Shown here piece after piece: positions 1 through 10,062 of a stretch of DNA of 64,000 nt (within the stretch, counting starts at the first letter, position 1; each line of letters begins with the position of its first letter). The stretch covers positions 11,929,527-11,993,526 of the forward strand of contig JAPWDM010000013.1 of the NCBI GenBank assembly GCA_035578155.1, in the 5' to 3' direction. Both the position numbers and the translations under genes were made by a program. The notes beneath the pieces were generated by a model. That model was not told the origin of the DNA, did no database searches, and saw only the letters and a program-made list of their open reading frames with translations. Source of the stretch: Brachynemurus nebulosus (Eukaryota > Arthropoda > Insecta > Neuroptera > Myrmeleontidae).

Positions 1-46
1 ATATTGGAACCGTTGTTTTTAATTTCAGAAACCATAATGGGTCATG

Positions 47-367
47 CACAATCAATGAAATAGGGAATAAGAAATAAGAAATAAGGAATAAGAAGTATGC
101 CATCTAGTGACCTTGAATGGAACTTCAACGTAACTGCCCATAAGTATAAGTATTTAGGTATTTTTGTATTACAAATTTCATGAAAAAATAACGTTTGTGA
201 TGACTTTTTTTGTCACTAAAGTGAAGAATATCACGAATTTTGACGTACAAAAGTACCTACATATTTATATGTATGAGAAGTTACGTTAAAGTTCCGGTCA
301 ACGTCACTAGATGGCATACTTCTTATTCCTTATTTCTTATTTCTTATTCCTTATTTCACTGATTGTG
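47..367. mobile_element. Foldback MITE, 321 bp
   Basis: The left end (from CACAATCAATGAAATAGGG) and the right end (finishing TTTCACTGATTGTG) are near-perfect inverted copies of each other. The similarity runs more than 100 bp inward and includes the run of AATAAGAAATAAG units and the shared stretch AGTATGCCATCTAGTGAC, so the element is almost all stem. No coding capacity is present. No clear target-site duplication is visible at the outer ends, so the superfamily is not assigned. Confidence 0.85.
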
Positions 368-904
368 TATACAGCCTTAAAGTTATCGATAAACTAATTG
401 ATTATACAGTATTATTGCTTTAATTACTGTAGGTTCTCGACGAAACACTAGTTTCTAGCATATGTTCGGCCGTAGATAGTCCATGTTCCCCTATTTAGAG
501 ACGTATAAAGTACAAGCATACAATATTATTCATTTGGTTACATCTGTGCAGTACAGTTACATTTCTCTTAAAAGCTCTTAAGTTCATATGTGTGCATATA
601 CCAGCTAATAAAATTTAATTTATCCCTATATAAGCGGAACGAAGCACAACTTTAAAAAGAGTACACGTTGTAAATATTTTAGAATGCATTTGCATTCTAA
701 ATTAAATTCAAATTTTTTTCCACTAAAACTTACTTTTAAGGTTATGTACACACATATCCTATTCGCTTGTACGTACTTATGGGAATAAATCCATTAATAA
801 ATACACAAAAAAATCAAAAAGGTTAAAGTTTAAATTCACTGTTATCAAAATGTATTGGGAAGAAGTCATCAAATATTATACCTTGTTTCAAATACAATTG
901 ATCA
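368..904. other. AT-rich stretch, no gene seen
   Basis: No coding or RNA gene was recognised. The only structure is a short perfect palindrome at 679-702, with arms TTTAGAATGCA and TGCATTCTAAA. Confidence 0.5.
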
Positions 905-1645
905 TGAGTTAAAGTTAAAATACGCTGCCAATAGGGTGGGCACACAGCTTCCTCGTAGTCGTAAAAGGCTTTAAAACAGTATTCTACCAAATATACATAT
1001 TATATACCGTGAAATTATATTTTCGCCTTGAAGCTTATAAAAAACTGTTGTAACTCAAAAGACTTAAAGGCTAAATTATAAAATAATAGCAAAAATATTT
1101 TAGAAACTAACCCCCAATATACCCTAAAAATTTGAGCGAGATAGGACTAGCAGTAAATAAGATATTGACATTTAATGGGATTTCATGGTAGCGGCGTAGC
1201 TACCGTTACTCCGATTTCGATTAAATTCATAGGGGACCATACAGGAACCAAACTACATAATTTCTGAAAATTTCATAAAAAAGAATTGAGTAGTTCAGAA
1301 GTTATGCCACTTGGTGCAATTTTGGCATGACATGGTAGCGGCGTTGCTACCGCTACTCCGATTTTGATTAAATTCATAGGGGACCATCGCGGAGCCAAAC
1401 TGCATAATTTCTAAAAATTTCATTAAAAACAATCGAATAGTTCGGAAGTTATGCCACTTGGTGCAAAATTGGAGACACACAGACGGACAGACAGACGGAC
1501 GGCCCAAACCAAAATTGTTCAGGAAGCTCTAAAATGTGCGTAAAAAATTTGATTTTGAAGAGAAAAAATTTTTTATTTTTCAAAAGTGATCACAATCCTT
1601 CCGCTACTTTAGTAGTCTCGGAAGCAAAATTAAATAATTATTATA
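905..1645 (-). repeat. Dispersed repeat R1, copy A (inverted partner at 52055-52795)
   Basis: This segment aligns, inverted and almost end to end, with 52055-52795. Shared landmarks are ATACGCTGCCAATAGGGTGG, AACCCCCAATATACCCT, GACGGACAGACAGACGGACG and TCGGAAGCAAAATTAAAT. Inside it a ~140-bp block (CATGGTAGCGGCGT, then AGGGGACCAT, then GTTATGCCACTTGGTGCA) is tandemly duplicated. A 70-codon minus frame (1295-1507) rich in Pro-Ser-Val-Cys comes from the GACGGACAG tract and recurs in copy B. It is repeat sequence, not a gene. No terminal motif or duplication identifies the class. Confidence 0.85.
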
Positions 1646-2082
1646 TTCAAAACAAATCAATCTTCTATTCTTTTCTAAAAACAAGCTGCAATTTTAAAAT
1701 TTAAGTGCAATAATGAAAGGTCTTTAAATTCATAAGTGATGAAGCATGGTTAAATTTAACTGAAATGGACCATAGTATATACCGTGAAATCAGTTCTAAT
1801 TATAGATTTTAGCCTTAAAAAAACTACGATTCTCCATTTCAGAACGATTGTATCTTTTGAATTTGGCCTGTTTATGTTTACTGGAATGAAACAGAGATAT
1901 TTACTTAATATATGTATAACGCCTGCAGCTTATTTTTTTTTTTTTTTCAATAATTGCTAGCGACGCTATTTATTACAAAATTATGTTAAAAGTCAAAAAA
2001 TTGCTTAAAAATTTTTGTCAATTTAGACTAGGAACTTACCCTTAAAAATATGCTTAAAAATTGAAAAAAAGTGATCAGGAAA
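1646..2082. other. AT-rich stretch next to R1
   Basis: No gene was recognised. Around 1778-1830, the motif TATACCGTGAAAT followed by TTTTAGCCTTAAAAAAACT looks like a diverged duplicate of part of the neighbouring R1 repeat. Confidence 0.4.
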
Positions 2083-2496
2083 GTTCTAGTGGCTGGTTTG
2101 TTTTTTTTAATCGATACAGAATTTAAAATAAAATATAAAATTCAAATATTATTTTTTGATTAAACCACGGCTTCGATTCTAAAAATTGATAAAAATAAAT
2201 AATTTGACAAGTATATTCTTATAAATGTTTGATTTTAGTCTACGTATTCATTCTATAATATCATATTTGTCAATAGTTTTTTCTCTCTCTAAAAAAATGT
2301 TATAATTTTTTTTAATATATATCAATTGTGCTTAGAGAAGACTACAGATACAAAATTTATACATGTATCTTACCAATTATTTTCATTAATTTCAACTTTT
2401 CACAGTGACACCGGCATTTGGTAAAAAAATAGCATTGGAATTTTTTATTCGTTTTTAAATTTTGAATCGATTAAAAGAAAAATCAGCCACTAGAAC
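2083..2496. mobile_element. Inverted-repeat element, ~414 bp
   Basis: The left end GTTCTAGTGGCTG, continuing as a T-rich tract, then TTTAATCGAT and AATTTAAAA, is mirrored at the right end. There AATTTT and ATCGATTAAAA lead to CAGCCACTAGAAC. The arms are about 45 bp with a few mismatches. The interior is AT-rich and non-coding. No convincing duplication flanks the ends. It is probably a non-autonomous DNA transposon of unassigned family. Confidence 0.65.
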
Positions 2497-3825
2497 GCTC
2501 GTGGTCGCTTTTTGTTAAAAATTGGGGTTAAGTTGCTACTCTAATTTCTTAGGATATTTTGCATCTATTATTTCTATATGGATACGCTAACAAATATGAA
2601 ATATATAAAAGTAGCCTATGCTTTAGTACTTTGCAAAAATTGTTATACTTTTTGCGTGTAAATTTATCAATTTATTATCACTTCGCTCTTCTTTGATTCC
2701 TATAGAAGTCATTTAGAATTCACCAAAAAAAAAACCGCTAAATATTAACATAATTATTGACTAACAATATCTTGATCAAAGCAAAAGGTGTCATCAAGGT
2801 TTTTTCATGTACCAAGAAAGTAATGCTAGCAAATTTAGTCCTGATCATTTTCGTTGAATTTACACCTTATTCTTAATGTTTGTGATTTTTTGGAGCGAAC
2901 CGTCTGGTGATAGGAATCTTATAAGAGGTTTTCCCGAAACAGAAAAAGAGATATTTTTTTGTAAGAAATTTGTGTTTTAATAAGCTTTTCTTTGGTACTC
3001 TACTCGTTGCTTTTGCAGAAAAAGTTTTCTCTTCATTGGGAATTATCTCTGAGTTAAGCGTCAGAGAAAATCACCGGTGACAAACTGACAGACACCAGAG
3101 TGACTCCATAAATGCTCCGTTTTGCCTGTTTTGGTACGGCACATGAAAAATAAAAAAATTTCTCAATAAATTTTTCTCATTATCAAAAAATGATAATTTC
3201 TAGTTCAGTAAGCTTTAATAAAATAAGGCACATACGCCGGCAATGACGACACGAAACGAATGACGATCAACCTGGAGGGGATTTAAAAATAATACGCTGT
3301 AAAAAATACTTTTTTTCCTGTTTAAACTTTTTCTTTTATTTTCTATATCATAATCTAACTATGATTTTTACTGCGCAATTGAGTGTTGTTTTTGTATACT
3401 TTTTTTTTTAAACGAATTTTTTCCACTTAAACAGATTAAATTTCTTTCTAGGTCAAAATAAACAAGTTAAAAAATTTCACGAGGAAACTTTTTTTTCGAT
3501 ATTATTTAATCAGTTAGAAAAATATAATGAAAGAAATTTATTTAATCTTTCTCGCATGTTCTAGTTTTTTTTTCATTTTTGATATAAATATACAAAATAA
3601 AAATTCTTTTGCGTACGTACTCGTATATCACGCAGCGAAAAAATCACGCAAACAAGTTCAAAACTGTAAAAGGGGACGAAAATATAAAATAAAAATATAA
3701 AAAAACATAATAAAAGTAAGTTTGAAAAATTATTATCGGTAATAATAATGAGGATTTTTCATATTTTGAAATGATACGTAAGTCAAGTAAATTAAAAATT
3801 GAAGCAAATTTAGAAGTTAAAAACA
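2497..3825. other. AT-rich stretch, no gene seen
   Basis: No gene, RNA or clear repeat was recognised. The sequence is dominated by A and T homopolymer runs. A 60-codon minus frame at 3644-3826 is low-complexity Phe/Tyr/Leu and is taken as chance. Confidence 0.4.
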
Positions 3826-3943
3826 CAAAACACTATAGAAGCAGTGTACCTACATATAAAAATCTGTCGTTTGTAAGGTGCAATGAGGTGTCAATTTACA
3901 CCGCTTCTCATTTAGTCTATTACTGTTCGTCATAAGGGTCACA

Positions 3944-4459
3944 TAGGGATGATCCATATTCATCGATGGTAGAAAAACATCGATGTAAAAACATCGATGT
4001 TATGTCCTCGATAACATCGACACATCGATGTTATCGAGAATAGTATCGAAACATCAATATTACTCTAAGGTACCACCCAGTAGTTAAAATGTCCTGCAGC
4101 TGATTTAAAACAAGATCCATTACTTTTATGGCAAGTTCTAGGATCCACTTATCCAAACTTGAAAAAAATTGCCATTAAATATTTGTGTTTCACAGCAACT
4201 TCAACAGCTTCAAGGAGACTTTTTTCAAAAGCTGGGCAGCATTTGTATAAACATCTAACAAAGTGACTTTTTTTACAAAGTGTACCAAATAAATACTGGC
4301 AATGTTAATTTTTAATAAATAAAATAATAGATTAATGGTTGTGTATTTTGCTACATAAACATCGATGTTTTCGAACATCGATGTCTTCCTTTCGATATAT
4401 ATCGTATATCGATACTTTTGAATCGATGTTAACATCGATGCTAACATCGATCATCCCTA
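3944..4459 (+). mobile_element. hAT-superfamily relic, 516 bp, with 8-bp TSD
   Basis: The ends are TAGGGATGATC (left) and GATCATCCCTA (right), an 11-bp inverted repeat. The flanks GGGTCACA (3936-3943) and AGGTCACA (4460-4467) are an 8-bp duplication with one substitution, as expected for hAT. Both subterminal regions are packed with the palindrome CATCGATG, probably transposase-binding repeats. The paralogous locus near 26480 lacks the insertion and shows the uninterrupted site, which confirms the boundaries. The interior carries a transposase tail fragment, described separately. Confidence 0.9.
4093..4266 (+). pseudogene. hAT transposase C-terminal dimerisation fragment
   Basis: An open frame of 57 codons plus TGA carries the hAT C-terminal pattern. 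It has DPLLLW at residues 8-13, then YPNLKKIAIKYL at 20-31, then ATSTASRRLFSKAG at 35-48. These match the family blocks P-x-L-x-x-x-A-x-x-Y-L and S-x-x-x-E-R-x-F-S, with Arg in place of the usual Glu. There is no start codon and none of the upstream catalytic domain, so this is a remnant inside an internally deleted element. The assignment rests on motif recognition only. Confidence 0.8.
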
Positions 4460-4666
4460 AGGTCACATCGTCCTTAGTATCATTGTTTTTTTAATCAATT
4501 CGTGAAATTTAAAGAGAAACAAAATATATGAAGTATATCGCATTTAAGTGTAAAAATTCTATTAAACAAAAAAATTCTCAAAATAAAGGGATATCCTTCT
4601 TAAAATAAATAAATATATTTTTAATTGTTGGTTGTTAGTCACACAGGTCGGCCATGACCGTATGCA

Positions 4667-4669
<3 letters not shown>

Positions 4670-4743
<74 letters not shown>
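4670..4743. repeat. (TA)n microsatellite
   Basis: 74 bp of uninterrupted TA dinucleotide. It sits inside THAP-start repeat copy 1 and is absent from copy 2, so it expanded after the two copies diverged. The Ile-Tyr frames across it are meaningless. Confidence 0.97.
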
Positions 4744-4745
<2 letters not shown>

Positions 4746-4920
4746 AGGTGCGTAGTCATACATCATCATATTGCACCAACACATTCGCATGTTTGTATAA
4801 ATACAAATGATGTGTTTTGTTGTATGTATCATAATCGTTTGGTGGGGGTAGCGGTGTCGACGTCATTTGCCGGCGACAGCGGACACGGTAGTTATGAAAT
4901 AGGAAATTTAGATCTTTATG

Positions 4921-5530
4921 TATCTATGGGTACAAACTTGAGTTACTCTATTTTAGTTACTCTAATATAAAAATTACAAATGGGAAGTCAATGCCAGTGG
5001 TAGAGTCATGGTGAGCTGTGCTACTTGAAAGAGTCGTTCTTTTAGTATGACTCACTGATGTGTGACTCAAGACTAGTGTATTATGTAACTTGTATTTTTT
5101 TTATTTCTTTATGTTTATAATCAAGATTGGGAGTAGTAAACTATAGAAAGGCAAGGTCATGTGACAAGCATTGTGTATACCTATACATATTAAAGCAAAG
5201 TTAGTTACATGACTTTCTGCAGTATACGATATGTGTGAATGTAAAACGTAAATATTTCTCTTTCTTTAATTCTTAGTTTATAGGTGTAAAGATAACAGTG
5301 ACGGTAGATAAATAAAAACATGGTGGATATTGCTTTTTAATAGCAGTTTTATTAAATTTATATTGTTAAAAGCCAGTTTAAATAATTTGGTTTCCTCATT
5401 CGGTAGTTACCAGCTTGGTCGAATGAAACAAGTTTTTGCTAAGTGTTTATTAGAATTATTTTACTAACAAACTCCTAGAATAAATAATGCTTCAATTTTC
5501 ATTTGGATTTCAGAAATCATTTTGTCAGAA
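4921..5530. other. AT-rich stretch, no gene seen
   Basis: Nothing was recognised beyond a small direct repeat (AGTTACTCTA, twice near 4940-4965). The phrase TTACTCTAATATAAAAAT also occurs near 15738. Confidence 0.4.
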
Positions 5531-6135
5531 ACGACAATGGGCAAAACTCTATGGGGAGTTGCCCCTAGCGCGCAAGGTTGAGACCGGTGCCGATCAATAG
5601 CCCTGGTCTAGTAGTCCAACTTTGTCATCAAAAGTTATAGGGCGTCAAATGTACAAAAAGTCTGCACGTGGCCATAGCCAAACGGGATACTCTGTATAGG
5701 TACAAATGGGTTATGAGACATGTCGTGGGCCGGCCTATCACTGTGTAAAACCACTTTCCCGACAAGTGACCTAACCTCGTTTTTTCACGTGGCCTATGGC
5801 AGAAGACGTACCGAGCAGCTGCAAAACCTGTACATTGGGAGTATGCGAAGAGAAGTTTGGCAGTCCTACCGGTGGCGATTTCTGGCAGACCCCGTAGTAG
5901 ATTGCCGAAATAAGGTAGTCCGAAGTGCACCCTCCCGAAAGGGACTCTAATGCCCGCTGCAGGTCAACACACATCGTTTCCTTAAGAAATGGCCACGTGG
6001 AGTATGCAAAACCTACTGCACAGCAGAATTTTTGAAGGCCTAAGATGGGTATATTTGTGACCTACTAGGAAGGGGCTTTCAAAAAATACATATCTCACCA
6101 GTGGGCGCTGGGGGCAATTTTCCGCATTGTCCTTT
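5531..6135. mobile_element. GC-richer island with degenerate inverted ends
   Basis: About 600 bp is visibly richer in G+C than its surroundings. Its margins may be a decayed inverted repeat: GACAATGGGCAAAA then TTGCCCCTAGCGC on the left, against GCGCTGGGGGCAATTTTCC then GCATTGTCC on the right (with indels). Frames of 76 codons (+, 5720-5950) and 100 codons (-, 5628-5930) overlap each other and match no family I know. It could be a non-autonomous transposon, a SINE-like element or a decayed exon. I favour a transposon because of the ends, with low confidence. Confidence 0.35.
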
Positions 6136-7289
6136 CCTCCTTTTGATAGTAAAAGTCAAAAATTTACACTCAAATTAGCGTAATTCAGTCAATCACTCTA
6201 AGCTTTTATTTTTCAGTGGCTTATTAGTGAACTCTCAAACAATATGCTATGAAAATAAATGTGTTTAGATCCTGTGCTGGTTGCGAAAACTAACAGGGAA
6301 GATGTTAACACGCATATATTTTTTGTAATTTTATGTAGACTTTTTTTTCTTATATAAATACACAAAATGTTTCCGATGAAAACGTCACTGTTTGAGTACA
6401 TATAATTATGCAGCGAGACATGTATGAATGAATGGTATTTTTATTTTATTTTAATTGCAAAACATGTCTAGTTTTCTTTAATTAATGTAATATATTATTC
6501 ATTTTGTAAATGTACTTATACAATAAACTCCCTCGCCTTTTCTCCTCTCCTACTTCGTTTGATATTTATTATATAATTTCTACACAACTTCATATTTTAA
6601 TATTCATAAAGTTTTTAATGAAATAAGAAAAAAAAATTTACTTTGAGGGAATTTCTTTTTTTTACACTTTATTAATTTTACTTTTTTTTTACATTTATGT
6701 TAATTTGATATATTATAACGCCATTGGAGTAAAATTTAAACAAAATGTGTTTCTTATAGTTACCAAAAAACATTTCAGAACACATTTTCTAAGATTCCGT
6801 ACGTTAAAAGCAAAATTGAAAGCTTTATAAGATCACTTTCCTGGCGCTTTGCTTGTTTATCATAGAAGTATTTCTCGAAAATTATCTAACGGAAAAATTT
6901 GAAATTTGGCATAATATTAGGTCTTGATGACACGCACTTGTTTAGCTAACGATTAGAAAAAATAATTATTTTGGAAAAATTAGCGAGGGGACGGTCAGTT
7001 TAGTCAAAAAAAAGTTGGAAATTTGTATATCGTATGGGAAACATTTGAGAGAGCTACGTCGGAGGATTCTAAAAGTATTTTCTTATAACTTGTAAACCCC
7101 ACCTGAAAACTGCTCCAAAGTTTCAAGGCCATACATTTCCGACAATACAATAGAGTGGCGAAAGTCGACATATCGCTGATGTTATACCGATCGGGAGCTG
7201 CATGATTCAACTGCACAGGAGCAGTCTATAATAGGTGGGAGTATTCCTCAAATAATATACTTAAAGAATATGCAAAAAAAATTCTTTTT
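6136..7289. other. AT-rich stretch, no gene seen
   Basis: No gene was recognised. Short low-complexity minus frames at 6213-6401 and 7004-7216 lack any motif. Confidence 0.4.
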
Positions 7290-8250
7290 GATGTGATGAC
7301 GGGTTGTGATAAACAGGGGGGTTGGTTCGATTCAGTCTCACCGCTGTTCACCAAATGTAATGGGTTGGGAGTGTTTGGGGGAAGGTTGCTCGCACAGGAG
7401 AACTAGTCGAATAATCCCACCGATGCTACCAAATGTAATGCACGAGGGTAGTTAGGTATAAGGGTTGCGGGTTAGGTAGTACTAAACCCAGGTGGTTGAC
7501 AATTCGGGGCCGATTATCCGGAAGGAATCAGAACAATATAGCTTCTACCTGAAAAATTATTGGTACAATTGGGCACCCAAAAAAAATAAGCAGTTCCCAA
7601 AATTAATTATACATTTATTATAAATATATTTATAATAATAAATTCCCGAATTAAACATACATTTTATAGCTGCTAGTGTAAGTCATCAATGAAAAATCAC
7701 TGAACAATAAAATCGAATTCATCAGTCAAAATAAGATATGAAAAATCAATTATTGAAAGAATGTTCGTTGTTATTGTTACAAGTTTAAACAAATAAAATA
7801 AAATAAAATAAAAGTGAACAAAAAGAACTTTTACATTGTTACTGTACTTACATTGTTGTTCCTACTTTATACAGTTATTTTCTCACCCTTAACTTGATTC
7901 ACCAACAATACATGAGTTAACGAAAGACACGTCTACATTTTACGCGGGTTAAACTGTGACTTCCTTTCCGATCGCCGTCCAAAAATCGACTTTTTTCTTC
8001 GACCTTTCGCGTCTTAGAAACAGCGCACTCAAGGCTTATTGCTATCAGTGAGCGACAGGCTGTCGCCACTTAACATAAACAATCGTTTTGCTAATTCAAC
8101 CCGTTCTAATGTAATTAAATTTATTGTTAATACTTTTCCAAGAACGCTTGATAGGATTTTAAGGTGCTACTAATATGAATTTAATTAAATAAGACGTAAT
8201 TAATTTCCCAGGTCCGACTCAGTTCACCACATCGACCTTCACAACTGTAT
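7290..8250. mobile_element. Possible LTR-retroelement remnant
   Basis: The motif ACCAAATGTAATG occurs twice 70 bp apart (near 7353 and 7428). Each copy follows CACCG-type sequence and precedes a G-rich segment, in a pattern I associate with the 5' edge of some insect Ty3/gypsy LTRs starting TGTAATG. The following ~800 bp contains GGGGCCGATTATCCGGAAGG and GACCTTTCGCGTCTTAG-like GC islands in AT-rich DNA. I found no paired LTR, primer-binding site or coding part, so this is at most a degenerate solo LTR. Confidence 0.3.
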
Positions 8251-9343
8251 ATAACTCCTTAAGGTTACCGAATATTTAGACTAAAAATTTATGACATGTA
8301 ACTCAGACGCTTCTGCAATAATGAACTATGATCGTTAACAGGTTTTACTATGGACAATTCACCTGTTCAACATACTTTACAAATGACTTAAATGCATTCA
8401 GCCATCCATATACCTAGGTATAACCCAAAACCTCTGTACCATCTCCACACGTTATCTAATATAAATTCATTAATATTTTATGATGTCTATGATCATAATA
8501 CGGCTATGAAAACATCATAGGCGTATATTCAACGCCAGACACAGATGTGTGTCCAAGTGTATTCATTAGTGTTAAGTATATGTAACTGTTAATTAAGCCT
8601 TACGGGACTCTAACGTGTCTATTCAGTATCCAGGTATTCAATGACAAACCGGGGTTTGGTGGGGGTGGGGGGGTCTTTAGCTCTATAAACAGATCACATA
8701 AAAGAGAATTGTTATGATAATAACGAAGCAATTACCTGCTGGACGGGATGGAACTAACTAAAAACTAACACTGTGCACATGCTGTCTTTGTTTATGTCAA
8801 TGGAAAATGAGTGGTGATGAATATTTTTATCTCTGTCTATTTTTTCGTTTTTGTTCTCTACTGGGTGGACACACAAAATGTACCTAATGATGATAGTGAT
8901 CGTTTAATATTTTATGTTATGGTATGAGCGTCAAGGGGCTATTTTTGTTGCTGGTCCATTGTCAGACTTGTTGGGTAATGTCGTGCCTCTAGTTATTTAA
9001 GTTCAGTACAAGTGCATCTACTGTGACTTAGAGCTAGTTATATTTTTTGATTGTTATGTTTTCTTCGGTTATAATTTTCAAAAATAAAAATTTTGCTATC
9101 TTGTATAGGGGAGTAGTGGCATGAGAGGGACAACACTTATGTATACTCATTCGATGCTAACTTCAACCTACCGCTGTCTTTTTAAAGATAGCGGTATTGT
9201 CTTTTTAGAGAGTCCTTCTAGTTTAGATAATAAAAATTCCGGATTTTTTTAAGGAATTTTATTTAAATAAATCTGTTAGTATTTTTACTGTCCATTTTTT
9301 TGCCCAAAAAAATGAAAATATAAAGACTTATAGCGATTTAAAT
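8251..9343. other. AT-rich stretch, no gene seen
   Basis: Contains a G-rich tract (8650-8672) and a short hairpin near 9170-9196 (ACCGCTGTCTTT / AAAGATAGCGGT). No gene was recognised. Confidence 0.4.
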
Positions 9344-10062
9344 CTATTCGCTGGATGCGTATGGCATAGTGGGAAGCACGAAACCGATGCCAGCGTCCAC
9401 TGCGGACAATTCAGAAATTCAGGTGGCTTTGTTAATATGATTGATATGTATTGAAATCTAATTTTTAATTGAAAGCGCTAAATAAAAGTTAAAAATATTT
9501 TATTGATATTTAAAATGTGACAATTTATATCGAAATATATTTTTTATCTATTTTGAATCAGCTACAAAAAGTAAGTATAATAAAAACAGTAGATATTTGT
9601 TGTTAAATTAAATGACAGTATAAAAAAAAAAATTATATGAAACAATTCAGAGTTTTTGTATTTGACATAACTATTTACTAATGAAAGTACCTATATTAAA
9701 TTTTTTTCTTCTTATTTTAGTACGTGTATCAATTAAATTAAATAAATTAGTTAAAATGGGTCATCAAAGTTGTTGTGTTTTGGATTGTAAAAATACAAGT
9801 GGGAATAGCAATTGTAAATTTTATAAATTTTCGGTTTCTAAATGGAAGTTAAATAAGCGAAAAAGATGGATAGCTGCAGTGAGAAGGCAAAAGTAAGTAA
9901 TACTATAACCTATAACCATAGTATTTTAAGAATAATATATTTCTTAACTTTTATTTAGCACTTTTTATTAAAAATTAGGTTTCAATACATATCAATCATA
10001 TTAAAAAAGCCACCGTAAATTGTAACATTAGGTGGCACTGATATCGCGCACCCAGCGAATAG
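9344..10062 (+). mobile_element. THAP-exon element with inverted repeats (P-like candidate)
   Basis: The outer motifs CTATTCGCTGGATGCG and CGCACCCAGCGAATAG are inverted copies with one mismatch. Further in, 9422-9497 (GGTGGCTTTGTTAATATG ... GCTAAATAAAAGTT) is mirrored at 9935-10015 with about 90% identity by eye. Between the arms lies a THAP-domain first exon with a splice donor. P-superfamily transposases carry an N-terminal THAP domain encoded in the first exon, so the layout suggests an internally deleted P-like element. No 8-bp duplication was found. An alternative is a fragment of a THAP host gene caught between inverted repeats. Confidence 0.6.
9756..9892 (+). CDS. THAP zinc-finger N-terminal exon (partial)
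   Basis: The exon starts at ATG (context TTAAAATGGG) and runs 45 complete codons to the donor AAA|GTAAGTAA. The protein has the first half of the C2CH THAP module: Cys7-x3-Cys11-Lys-Asn, then FYKFS at 22-26 (Pro is usual at 26), then a basic run and Trp38, with A-x-x-R at 41-44. The second half (Cys-x2-His and the downstream hydrophobic motif) would lie in the next exon, which is missing within this short element. THAP domains bind DNA in transposases and host regulators. An in-frame upstream ATG at 9681 adds a hydrophobic stretch unlike THAP, so I prefer 9756. Probably a non-functional relic, though the frame is intact. Confidence 0.7.

Larger units (their letters stand above)
3826..4920 (+). 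repeat. THAP-start repeat family, copy 1 (interrupted by hAT and (TA)n)
   Basis: The parts outside the hAT insertion (3826-3943 and 4460-4920) match 26375-26760 in the same orientation. Shared landmarks are AAAATCTGTCGTTTGTAAGG, TTTACACCGCTTCTCATTTA, the ATGAAGT...TTTAAGTGTAAAAATTCT block, GGTCGGCCATGAC and GTCATTTGCCGGCGA. The ATG block reads MKYIAFKCKNS here and MKCVVFKCKNSRNE in copy 2, which resembles the start of a THAP zinc finger (C-x4-C-x-N). In this copy the first Cys is lost and about 75 bp are added. It is best read as a degenerate transposon fragment. Confidence 0.55.

Noticed and set aside
1295..1507. Pro/Ser/Cys-rich small protein conserved in two places (also 52195-52449)
   Set aside because: Both lie in dispersed repeat R1, and the conserved part is the GACGGACAG tract. 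DNA similarity extends equally outside the frame.
4562..4970. Frames rich in Ile-Tyr at 4562-4970, 22062-22295 and 60777-60959
   Set aside because: They are translations of (TA)n microsatellites.
7290..8250. Complete LTR retrotransposon
   Set aside because: No second LTR, primer-binding site or gag-pol frame is in range; only LTR-like motifs, so kept as a low-confidence remnant.
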